Part shown: positions 48,607 through 57,800 of the stretch, piece by piece
How positions within the stretch are numbered: position 1 is the first letter of the stretch
Layout of the letters: each line of letters starts with the position of its first letter
DNA from: an uncultured Prevotellaceae bacterium
Lineage (GTDB): Bacteria; Bacteroidota; Bacteroidia; Bacteroidales; Bacteroidaceae
Assembly: GCA_946626595.1 (NCBI GenBank)
Contig: CAMOUQ010000002.1
Span: 41,676 to 105,675 of the forward strand
Direction of reading: 5' to 3'
DNA: 64,000 nucleotides
The notes under the pieces: generated by a model
The model's database searches: none
What the model was told of the DNA's origin: nothing
Seen by the model: only the letters and a program-made list of their open reading frames with translations
Program-made: the position numbers and the translations under genes

Positions 48607-49671
48607 ATGGAACTCGATTTATTACCATTGAATCTACCCAGCGACTTGAAACGCCCCTTCGTGATTGCCGGCCCCTGTTCGGCAGAAACGGAAGAGCAAG
48701 TTATGACCACCGCCCACCAACTGGCCGAGAAGGGCTGCCACATGTTCCGGGCCGGTGTGTGGAAGCCACGCACCAAACCCGGAGGCTTCGAAGGCAACGG
48801 CATCAAGGCCCTGCCCTGGCTGAAGCGTGTGAAAGAGGAAACGGGCATGCTCGTGGCCACCGAGGTGGCTAAGCCCGAGCACGTGGAACTGGCCCTGGAG
48901 TATGGCATCGACATCCTGTGGATAGGTGCACGCACAACGGTGAACCCCTTCGCCGTGCAGGAATTGGCCGACAGCCTGAAGGGTGTAGACGTACCCGTCT
49001 TGGTGAAGAACCCCGTCAGCCCCGACCTGGAACTGTGGATTGGTGCCCTGCTGCGCATCAACCGGGCCGGTGTGCGACGCCTGGGAGCCATCCATCGCGG
49101 ATTCACCAGCATCGACCAGCGCATCTATCGCAACACCCCGATGTGGCACATCCCCATCGAGCTGCACCGCCGCATGCCGGGCCTGCCAATCGTCTGCGAC
49201 CCCAGCCACATGGGTGGCCGCCGCGACCTCATCGCTCCGCTCTGCCAGCAAGCCATGGACATGGGCTTCGACGGATTGCTGGTCGAGAGCCACTGCAACC
49301 CCGATGCAGCCTGGAGTGATGCTTCGCAACAGGTGCTGCCCGATGTGCTGGACTTCATCATCGACCGTCTGGTCATTCGCAACAATGCCGAGATGACGGA
49401 GTCGCTGGCCAGCCTGCGGAAGCAAATCGACGAGATGGACACACAACTCATGGACCTCCTGACCAAGCGCATGCGCGTCAGCCGTGAGATAGCCATCTAC
49501 AAGCGCGAGCACAACATGGCGGTCGTACAGGCCACCCGCTACAACGAGATTCTGGACAAGCGCGGTGCACAAGGCAGTCTCTGCGGCATGAGCCCCGACT
49601 TTGTCCGTCGCGTCTACGAAGCCATCCACGAGGAAAGTGTACGTCAACAAATGGAGATTATCAACAAATGA
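48607..49671 (+). CDS. Bifunctional 3-deoxy-7-phosphoheptulonate synthase / chorismate mutase (type II)
   Basis: VIAGPCSAETEEQVMTTA, GVWKPRTKPGGFEGNG, CDPSHMGGRRDLI; C-term SLRKQIDEMDTQLMDLLTKRMRVSREIAIYKREH. Confidence 0.95.
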   Translation: MELDLLPLNLPSDLKRPFVIAGPCSAETEEQVMTTAHQLAEKGCHMFRAGVWKPRTKPGGFEGNGIKALPWLKRVKEETGMLVATEVAKPEHVELALEYGIDILWIGARTTVNPFAVQELADSLKGVDVPVLVKNPVSPDLELWIGALLRINRAGVRRLGAIHRGFTSIDQRIYRNTPMWHIPIELHRRMPGLPIVCDPSHMGGRRDLIAPLCQQAMDMGFDGLLVESHCNPDAAWSDASQQVLPDVLDFIIDRLVIRNNAEMTESLASLRKQIDEMDTQLMDLLTKRMRVSREIAIYKREHNMAVVQATRYNEILDKRGAQGSLCGMSPDFVRRVYEAIHEESVRQQMEIINK

Positions 49672-50450
49672 AGAAGATGAAGATACTTATCCTGGGTGCC
49701 GGCAAGATGGGCAGTTTCTTTGCCGACGTGCTTTCGTTCGACCACGAAACTGCCGTCTACGAAGTCGACCCCAAGCGCATGCGATTCCTCTACAATACGC
49801 TGCGCTTCACTACGATGGAGGAGATACGCGAGTTCCGCCCCGATCTGGTCATCAACTGTGTGACGCTGAAGTACACCCTCGACGTCTTCCGCCAGGTCAT
49901 CCCCTACCTGTGGCAGGACTGCATCATCAGCGACATCGCCAGTGTGAAGACGGGCATGAAGGAGTTCTACGAGTCGACTGGCATGCACTACGTCAGCACC
50001 CACCCCATGTTTGGTCCCACGTTTGCCAACCTCGGAGCGCTGAGCACGGAGAATGCCATCGTCATCTCTGAGGGCGACTATCTGGGTCGTGTCTTCTTCC
50101 TCGACCTCTACCGTCGGCTGGGCCTTAACGTCCACGAATACACCTTCGAGGAGCACGACGAGGCCATGGCCTACTCGCTCTCCGTACCGTTCGTATCCAC
50201 GTTTGTCTTCTCTGCCGTCATGAAGCACCAGGATGCCCCGGGCACCACCTTCAAGCGTCACCTGAAGATAGCCCGCGGCGTACTGTCGGAGGACGACACC
50301 CTGCTGCGCGAGATTCTCTTCAACCCCCGCACGAAGAGCCACGTCGAAGGCATACGTGCCGAGCTGAAGGAACTCATTCAGATCATCGACGACCGCGACG
50401 AGGAGGCATTGGGAGAATATCTCACCAAGATTCGAAAGAATATCAAGTGA
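49668..50450 (+). CDS. tyrA: Prephenate dehydrogenase
   Basis: KILILGAGKMGSFFADVLSFDHETAVYEVDP, THPMFGPTFANL. Confidence 0.88.
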   Translation: MKKMKILILGAGKMGSFFADVLSFDHETAVYEVDPKRMRFLYNTLRFTTMEEIREFRPDLVINCVTLKYTLDVFRQVIPYLWQDCIISDIASVKTGMKEFYESTGMHYVSTHPMFGPTFANLGALSTENAIVISEGDYLGRVFFLDLYRRLGLNVHEYTFEEHDEAMAYSLSVPFVSTFVFSAVMKHQDAPGTTFKRHLKIARGVLSEDDTLLREILFNPRTKSHVEGIRAELKELIQIIDDRDEEALGEYLTKIRKNIK

Positions 50451-50495
50451 CAAGGCTTAAATTTGCGAAATTCGTGTAATTCGTGGTAATATAAG

Positions 50496-50537
50496 AAGAG
50501 GGCATGTCTGGTGTTTCAGACATGCCCTCTTTTTTGT
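50496..50537. terminator. Intrinsic terminator (convergent tyrA / hsp20)
   Basis: AAGAGGGCATGTCTG / CAGACATGCCCTCTT then TTTTG. Confidence 0.88.
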
Positions 50538-50554
50538 TTGTCCAGCTGTACAGG

Positions 50555-50980
50555 TTATTTGATTTCAATCTGGCGGTTGACCTTCACTTCTTCCTTCTTC
50601 AGCTTAGGCAGCGTTACGGTCAGTATGCCGTGCTCCACCTTGGCAGCGATGTTGTCCTTGTCGACGTCGTCGGGCAGCGTGTAGTTCTGCTGATAGTTGC
50701 AGAACGAGAACTCGCGACGCAGATAGTGCTGCTTCTTGTCCTCCTCCTTGTGTTCCATCTTGTTCTCGATGGCTACGGACAGGTTGCCGTCTTCGTTGAT
50801 GTGTACGCGGCAATATTCCTTCTTGATACCAGGAGCGGCCACTTCCATCGTGTAAGCCTCTTCGTTTTCCTTCACGTTCACTGCCGGAGCAGTCACATTG
50901 TTGTGCGGCATGATGTCGCTGTTCATGAATTCGTCAAACACTGTTGGGAACCAACTGTTTCTAATCATTACTGGTAACAT
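50555..50980 (-). CDS. Hsp20/alpha-crystallin family small heat-shock protein
   Basis: YTMEVAAPGIKKEYCRVHINEDGNLSVAIENK, KVEHGILTVTLPK. Confidence 0.93.
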   Translation of the reverse strand: MLPVMIRNSWFPTVFDEFMNSDIMPHNNVTAPAVNVKENEEAYTMEVAAPGIKKEYCRVHINEDGNLSVAIENKMEHKEEDKKQHYLRREFSFCNYQQNYTLPDDVDKDNIAAKVEHGILTVTLPKLKKEEVKVNRQIEIK

Positions 50981-51240
50981 AGTTTTGTCCTCCTATTACT
51001 TTAGTTTGTTAATGTTAATTGTTTCAAATCTCTCTTAGCCTTTCGGCTTACACCCAATATGATACAATGCCCGTGCCAATGCCGAAAAGGGCCGCGCGGA
51101 GGCGACATTTTGGCTTTGCTGAGGTAATTTTGGCACAAATGACAACAAATCGTCTCATTTTCTTGCATATAAAACTTTTTTACGATACCTTTGTAACAGT
51201 TTTTAACAAACCTTATTGTCTAACTCTAAATCAATTGAGT

Positions 51241-51738
51241 ATGAAAAAGATTCTTATGATGGCAGTGGCTATGATGATGGCCGTAACTGTTAATGCCCAG
51301 AGCGCAAAGGGCGCAATGGCTGTTGGTGGCAACCTCAACATTGGTATCGACCATGGTTACACAAACTTCGGTATCGGTGCTAAGTATTCTTACAACTTCA
51401 TTGACCACCTCCGTGGTGAAGCAAGTTTCGACTATTTCTTTAAGAAGGATAATATAAGCCAGTGGGACATCAACGTGAACCTGCACTATGTATTTGACCT
51501 TGCAGATGGCAAGATGGGCCTCTATCCTCTGGCAGGTTTCACCTACATCCATCAACATGCGTCAATATCTTATATGGGCTATTCAGCCACTGCCAACACA
51601 GGCAATGCAGGCTTCAACCTGGGTGCAGGTTGGGAGTATCGCTTCAGTGAGCACTTCAAGGCTGGCGCTGAGGCTAAGCTGCAGTGGGCAGATGGTAGCC
51701 GCGGCGTTATTAGCATCGGCGCTGCCTACATGTTCTAA
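51241..51738 (+). CDS. OmpX-like outer-membrane beta-barrel protein
   Basis: Signal peptide MKKILMMAVAMMMAVTVNAQ; GFNLGAGWEYRFSEHFKAGAEAKLQW..ISIGAAYMF; TACCTTTG at 51186-51193. Confidence 0.82.
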   Translation: MKKILMMAVAMMMAVTVNAQSAKGAMAVGGNLNIGIDHGYTNFGIGAKYSYNFIDHLRGEASFDYFFKKDNISQWDINVNLHYVFDLADGKMGLYPLAGFTYIHQHASISYMGYSATANTGNAGFNLGAGWEYRFSEHFKAGAEAKLQWADGSRGVISIGAAYMF

Positions 51739-51762
51739 GGATTTATCCAAACATACAAAACA

Positions 51763-51797
51763 AAGGAGACTGCCACACATTGTTGGCAGTCTCCTTT
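51763..51797 (+). terminator. Intrinsic terminator after OmpX-like gene
   Basis: AAAGGAGACTGCCA / TGGCAGTCTCCTTT. Confidence 0.88.
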
Positions 51798-51838
51798 ATT
51801 TATATAAATAGGTATACGCGCGCGTGCGTAGTTAGGTT

Positions 51839-51926
51839 GGGGCTCAGACAATACGTCGATTGGGCTTAGACAATACGTCGATGGAGCTCAGACAATACGT
51901 CGATGAGGCTCAGACCATAGTAGGAC
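51839..51926. repeat. 22-bp period tandem array, 4 units
   Basis: GGGGCTCAGACAATACGTCGAT / TGGGCTTAGACAATACGTCGAT / GGAGCTCAGACAATACGTCGAT / degenerate GAGGCTCAGACCATAGTAGGAC. Confidence 0.93.
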
Positions 51927-51965
51927 CAAACGGAAGCCTCTACTGCCCTGCCCGGGACAGCTCCC

Positions 51966-53351
51966 TCAGAGGATGGAATGAATCCAGCGGAAGAGGTCGT
52001 CGAGATTGTAGTCGCCTCGGTGAGCCCGGTTCCAAGGCAAGGCAAAGTCAACCTGTCGCCCCTCGTTCATCAGTTTTGTGGCCAGGTTGACGGGTATGGG
52101 GAATGAGATATCGCGGTCGATGGCTCCGTGGCGGATGTACCAATACTGGGCCTTCTGTGCCTTCGGGTCGGCGATGTAGTTCATCGGGTTCATCATGCGC
52201 ACCCGCTTCTGCAGTTCGGCACTGAGGCCAGAGCCTGTGAAGTGAGCCGGATTGCCCTCGGCGTCGCCAAACACACCACACTCGGGCGAGGACAGGTTGT
52301 CGAAGGCCGGAGTGACCTTCAGCGGCTGACGACTGACCACATAGTCGAGGTATCTCTCCATGTCGACATCTGCCACGATGTCCGTCTTCTGGGGTTTAGC
52401 CCTTATGTAGCGCGGACCGCCGGGACGGGCAGCAGGCGTAGGTGGGAAGAACATAACGAACTCAAAGCCAAGGCTGTCGTCAATCTCACCGCCCTCAGCA
52501 ACGAAGCGCTGGGCCGAGGCCATGAGCCACGACTTGACGTATTCCAGATAGTTCTCGCTGGTCAGCTGTTCACCGGTCTTGGGATGGCGGAGATGGAGAC
52601 TGTTGATGTACTGGTCGAACTGGCGGGCCATCGGGCGCACAGCCTCTGCATCCTCGCGCTGGTGCATATACAGCCATTCGTAGGCCATGTCGGCATGGTC
52701 GAGGTCAGTGATGGGGCAATAGCACACCGAGGCATAGACATTGTCGCGGGCCTTGGCGGCACCCATGCGGGAGAGATACGACTCGTAGTCGGGATGGTTG
52801 GCCGTTGAGCCCAGGAGGGCACTCATGGCCCCACCGGCACTGGTGCCGTCGGTGATGATGCGTTCTGCAGAACCGGCCATGCGCTTGTCGTTGTATCGGA
52901 GGTAGCGGACAGCAGCCTTCAGGTCGAGCAATCCCTGCGGCGCCTTGCCCGTATAGCGCCCGCCTTGCACCGAGTTGTTGCCCCGGCTGCCCGGTATGCA
53001 CACGCACATGCCCTCCTGCAGGGCCCTTCCGGTGGCATCCGTCGCTGTGGGCATCTTGGCCTTGGCGGCCATATATCCGCCCACGTAGGTACGCAAAAGG
53101 ATGGGCGCCTGCTGCGTAGCACCCTCGGGGACAAAGAAGTTCAGCGTCTGATACGTAGTATCTTCCACGTTCTTCACGTATCGGATGCCCGTGTAAGCCG
53201 TATACTTCACCGTCTGTCCGTCGGGCATTGCCAGTTCCTTACTCTCGCCCTGCGCCTGGAAGCGTAAAGGGTCGTTCTTAGCAGTGGCACAACTGAGGGT
53301 AGTCGTCAGCAAGAGCGTCATAAAATAGCTTTTCATAAGTTCTATATTCAT
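51966..53351 (-). CDS. Alpha/beta-hydrolase, subtype B tannase/feruloyl-esterase-like
   Basis: IITDGTSAGGAMSALLGSTANHPDYE, MNPMNYIADP, signal peptide. Confidence 0.7.
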   Translation of the reverse strand: MNIELMKSYFMTLLLTTTLSCATAKNDPLRFQAQGESKELAMPDGQTVKYTAYTGIRYVKNVEDTTYQTLNFFVPEGATQQAPILLRTYVGGYMAAKAKMPTATDATGRALQEGMCVCIPGSRGNNSVQGGRYTGKAPQGLLDLKAAVRYLRYNDKRMAGSAERIITDGTSAGGAMSALLGSTANHPDYESYLSRMGAAKARDNVYASVCYCPITDLDHADMAYEWLYMHQREDAEAVRPMARQFDQYINSLHLRHPKTGEQLTSENYLEYVKSWLMASAQRFVAEGGEIDDSLGFEFVMFFPPTPAARPGGPRYIRAKPQKTDIVADVDMERYLDYVVSRQPLKVTPAFDNLSSPECGVFGDAEGNPAHFTGSGLSAELQKRVRMMNPMNYIADPKAQKAQYWYIRHGAIDRDISFPIPVNLATKLMNEGRQVDFALPWNRAHRGDYNLDDLFRWIHSIL

Positions 53352-53428
53352 ATATTTTATAGGGCAAAATTACAAAATTTATTTCATAACATGGACTTAG
53401 GCACAAAGAAATTACGTAACTTTGCACT

Positions 53429-54100
53429 ATGAAACCCATTGCACACATCGAAAACGACCTGCATACGAAGTTCGGCGTACCCCGACAGAGCGGACTCGTG
53501 GAGGACCTGGAGAGCCGCATCGTCTTCGAGCCCGAATATCGTCAGCCCGAGGCATTGCGGGGCCTGGAGGGCTTCTCGCACATCTGGCTCCTGTGGGACT
53601 TCTCCGAAGCCCATCGCCCGACGTGGAGCCCCACCGTGAGGCCGCCGCGCCTGGGAGGCAACCGCCGCATGGGCGTCTTCGCCACGCGGTCGCCCTTCCG
53701 CCCCAATCCCATCGGACTGTCGTCGGTCCGCATCAAGCGCATCGAACTGCACACTCCGCAGGGGCCGGTCATCCATGTTGCCGGGGCTGACCTCATGGAC
53801 GGAACGCCCATTTTGGACATCAAGCCCTACCTGCCCTTCACCGATTGCCACCCCGATGCAACAGGCGGATTCACCGACGAGACTCGCCAGCAGGAACCCC
53901 TGCAGGTGGAGATTCCCACAGAACTGGCCCACCAACTGACACCCCGTCAGGTGGATGCCCTGAGGGAGATTCTGGCCAACGACCCACGGCCGCATTATCA
54001 GGACGACCCCGACCGGGAATACGGCATGGAGTATGCCGGACGGGACATCAAGTTCAAGGTTAACAACAATAGAGTAGAAATCTTATATACAACAAATTAA
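53429..54100 (+). CDS. trmO: tRNA (N6-threonylcarbamoyladenosine(37)-N6)-methyltransferase TrmO
   Basis: KFGVPRQSGLVEDLESRIVFEPEY, GVFATRSPFRPNPIGLSSVRI, ILDIKPYLPFTD. Confidence 0.93.
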   Translation: MKPIAHIENDLHTKFGVPRQSGLVEDLESRIVFEPEYRQPEALRGLEGFSHIWLLWDFSEAHRPTWSPTVRPPRLGGNRRMGVFATRSPFRPNPIGLSSVRIKRIELHTPQGPVIHVAGADLMDGTPILDIKPYLPFTDCHPDATGGFTDETRQQEPLQVEIPTELAHQLTPRQVDALREILANDPRPHYQDDPDREYGMEYAGRDIKFKVNNNRVEILYTTN

Positions 54101-54104
54101 ACGG

Positions 54105-54764
54105 ATGGAAATAAAGAATATCATATTTGACCTCGGAGGCGTGGTAGTCGACCTCGACATCCCCTCCTGCATACAGGCCTTTGCCAAGTTGGGCATCGTG
54201 CCGCAGGGCATCACACTGGAGCAGTTGTCGCGTGGCGGCATACCCAAGGACTGGGAAATGCGCGAACTGATGCACGCCATGGACGTGGGCAAGATGAGTG
54301 CCCGGGAGTTTGTAGACCTGATGCTGAAAGCCGCACGGCCTGGCACCACTGCCGAGGACATCGTGGAGGCCTTCGACCGCATCATCCGACTGCCCGGCCA
54401 CAGGCTACGCTGGCTGAAGGAACTCAGGCAGAACCACCGCGTCTACCTGCTCAGCAACATCGGCGAACTGCACTGGGACGAGACCTGCCGACAGGCCCAG
54501 GCCCTGGGGACGCCCATCGAAGAGTGTTTCGACGAGGTGTTCCTCTCCTACCGACTGCGCATGGTGAAGCCCGACCCGAACATCTTCCAGCACCTCATCC
54601 GCCAGACGGGCATCGTGCCGCAGGAGACGCTCTACATCGACGACCTGCCCGACAACATACGCGCCGGCGAGGCACTCGGCCTGCAGGCTTACAAGATTGA
54701 CTGCAACAAACTGGAGGCGGAAACCGACAAACTTGCCAAATTATTGGGCTTTTCCCTCGCTTAA
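54105..54764 (+). CDS. HAD-superfamily hydrolase (IA)
   Basis: NIIFDLGGVVVDLD, YLLSNIGELHWDE, VKPDPNIFQHLI, LYIDDLPDNIRAGEALG. Confidence 0.9.
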   Translation: MEIKNIIFDLGGVVVDLDIPSCIQAFAKLGIVPQGITLEQLSRGGIPKDWEMRELMHAMDVGKMSAREFVDLMLKAARPGTTAEDIVEAFDRIIRLPGHRLRWLKELRQNHRVYLLSNIGELHWDETCRQAQALGTPIEECFDEVFLSYRLRMVKPDPNIFQHLIRQTGIVPQETLYIDDLPDNIRAGEALGLQAYKIDCNKLEAETDKLAKLLGFSLA

Positions 54765-54848
54765 TCGTATCTTCAAACTTCGTTTTTAGATACTCACGCT
54801 CTGAAATGCTCAAATTTATTTGGCATTTCCCTCGCTTAATCGTATCTT
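54751..54848. repeat. 23-bp direct repeat TTTCCCTCGCTTAATCGTATCTT
   Basis: Copies 54751-54773 (in the HAD gene 3' end) and 54826-54848 (in the C10 protease promoter). Confidence 0.95.
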
Positions 54849-54850
54849 TG
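54819..54850 (+). promoter_or_regulatory. Promoter of the C10 protease gene
   Basis: TTTG (54819-54822) - 20 bp - TATCTTTG (54843-54850). Confidence 0.8.
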
Positions 54851-54883
54851 CCTACCGAACAATCTAACTAACCATAAATTATT

Positions 54884-57800
54884 ATGAAAAGAATCTTATT
54901 TTCACTTTTTTGTGCCACGATGGTGCTGGCCCTACAGGGCGCACCCATCACACGCGAACAGGCACGGAAGAATGCACAGGAATTCCTGCAGAAGGCCAAA
55001 GGCAGTCGGTTGCTGACGCCCGTGCAGAACCGTGCAAAGCTGGCTCCGCGACGCATCAAGACAATGCCCGTGGAGACGGAACTCTACTACGTCTTCAACC
55101 GAGGCAATCAGGAAGGTTACGTCATCGTCTCGGGCGACGACCAGACACTGCCCGTGCTGGGATATACCGACGAGGGCGAATTCGACTACAACAACCTGCC
55201 CGACAACATGCGCTGGTGGCTCGACAGTCGCGAGAAGCAGTTGCAGCAACTGAGCGAAACGCCCCTGACGGAGCCCATGAAGGCACCTGCCATCCACGAT
55301 GCCGTGGCACCCATGGTCACCACCCGATGGAACCAGGGCAGCCCCTACAACGACGAATGTCCGCAATACTTCACGCTGGGCCGTTCGGTGACGGGCTGTG
55401 TGGCTACGGCCATGGCACAGGTGATGTACTACCAGAGGGCAAAGTCGGTGACGGAGGTGCAAAACGACATCCCGGCCTACGACACCTACACCTCACACCC
55501 CCAATACGGCAAGCTGCACGTCGAGGGCATACCTGCAGGCAGCCCCATCGACTGGGACAACATGCTGGACACCTACGGCAGCGGCGCCAACGCCAAGCAG
55601 AGGAAGGCTGTGGCCCAGCTGATGCACTACTGCGGCGTGTCGGTGCTGATGGACTATACGAATGCCAGTTCCGGTGCCAATTCGTACCGCGTGGCCGATG
55701 CCTTGGTCAACTACTTCGGCTACGGTTCGTCGGTGAAGTATGTCTATCAGGGCAACTACAACGAGGACGCCTGGGACAAGATGCTGTACAACGAGTTGGC
55801 ACAGGGGCGCCCCTTCTACCTGAGCGGTGCCAACAGCGAGGCCGGACATGCCTTCGTCTGCGACGGCTACGACGGCAACCGCTGCTACCACATCAACTGG
55901 GGCTGGGGCGGCGCCAGCGACGGATACTTCCTGCTCACCAGTCTGAACCCCTCGTCGCAGGGCATCGGTGGCTCGGGCGACGGCTACAGTTCGCAGGAGG
56001 AAGCCATCATTGGCTTCGAGCCGGAGAACTACGGAACCAAGGCCATGCCCTTTGCCAATGCCATGGCTAAGCGCCTGTGCACAGAGGCATTCGATGCCGA
56101 CGGCGACGGCGTGCTCACCTATGGCGAAGCTGCCGAGGTGAAGGAACTGGGTGACATCTTCAAGGGGCAGACCTCCATCGCATCCTTCGAGGAACTCTAC
56201 TACTTCACCAACCTCACGGCCCTGCCCGACGAGGCCTTCAGCGGATGCACAAGGCTGGCCGCCGTGAAGCTGCCTAAGGGACTGACCTCCATCGGCAAGA
56301 ATGCCTTCAACGGCTGCCGTGCACTGAAGACACTCACCTTGCCCGAAGGCCTGAAGAGCATCGGCGAAGGGGCCTTCATGGGTTGCCGCGTACTGAACAA
56401 CCTGGTGCTGCCCAACACGCTGACACGCATCGAGGACAGCATGTTCGAGAACTGCCTTGCCTTCACAAAACTGGAACTGCCCGCCGGCATCATCCACCTG
56501 GGAGCACATGCCTACAAGGGTTGCACCAAGCTGGCCTCCGTGACCATACGTTCCATCACGCCCGAGAAGATAACCCTGGGCGAAGGCGTCTTCGAGGGTA
56601 TCGACCTGACGGAAGTCACGCTGAACGTGCCTCAGGGCAGCGGCGAATACATGAAGACGGCCGACCAGTGGAAGGAATTCGGCGACATCCACGAAGAGCG
56701 CAACCTCTCGCAGGGTAAGTTCGCCACACTGGAGGAGAACAAGAGCTACTTCATATATAATGTAGGCACGGGCAGCTATCTGACGCGTGGCGAAGCCTGG
56801 GGCACGCAGGCCATCGTGGCCGACACCGACCAGCCCATGCGATTCCAGATGCGCCGCTCGGCATCGATGCCCGACGGCACCTACTACCTCTACTCTACCG
56901 ACACGGGCAACGACAACCACATACTCTTCCGCACCAATACCGACAACAACGTGGGCTCTGGTGTGAACGCCTGCTTCGTGGACGGCCAGACCCTGGCAGC
57001 ACGCAGCTACTGGAAGGTCGACCTGGTGGAAGGCGAAACCAACGTATACACCTTCCAGGTACCCAGCAACCAGAAGGGCTACGTCGCAACCCAATACCTG
57101 GGCGTACAGCCTTCGCACCAGAGCAATGCCGCATCGCCCACCTACGGTGCATACAGCGATGTGGAATACGCCGACTATACGAAGAACTGCCAGTGGATGC
57201 TGGTGGCCTACGACGAAGACGACATGGCACGATACCAGAGTTCGCTGGAACTGCAGAACCTGCTGGCCATCGGTAAGTCGAAGCGCATCGACATCGTCAG
57301 CGAACAGGCCGTCTACGACAATCTGCAGAGCACCGTCGAGGACATGTCGAAGGCCTGCCGCAAACTGCGCCGCAAGCTGAACTACATCAACTTCGTCGAC
57401 GATGCAGTGCGCACCGTGGCCGTCGGACACTACGACGCCGACCGCAACGGCGAACTCAGCTACAACGAGGCTGCAGCTGTGGAGACCGTGGGCACGGAAT
57501 TCTACCAGAACACCGACATCACCGACCTCTCCGACCTGAAGTATCTCACCAAAGCCGAATACTTAGCAGGCAACGCATTCAAAGATTGCTCATCGCTGCG
57601 CACCGTCACCCTGCCCGACGGACTGCTCGACATCTACTATCGCGCCTTCATGAACGACAAGAAGCTGGAGACGGTGGTCTTGGGTTCGAGCCTCAAGTAC
57701 ATTGGCGACAATGCCTTCGACGGCTGTTCTGGTCTGCGCGAGTTCCGCCTGTCGGTGACCGACCCGGCCACGATACAGATTGGCGAGAATGCCTTCCGTG

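Noticed and set aside
55493-57430. 645-aa minus-strand ORF opposite the C10 protease
   Set aside because: Shadow ORF from codon bias of the plus-strand CDS; low-complexity H/V/A-rich product with no recognisable domain.
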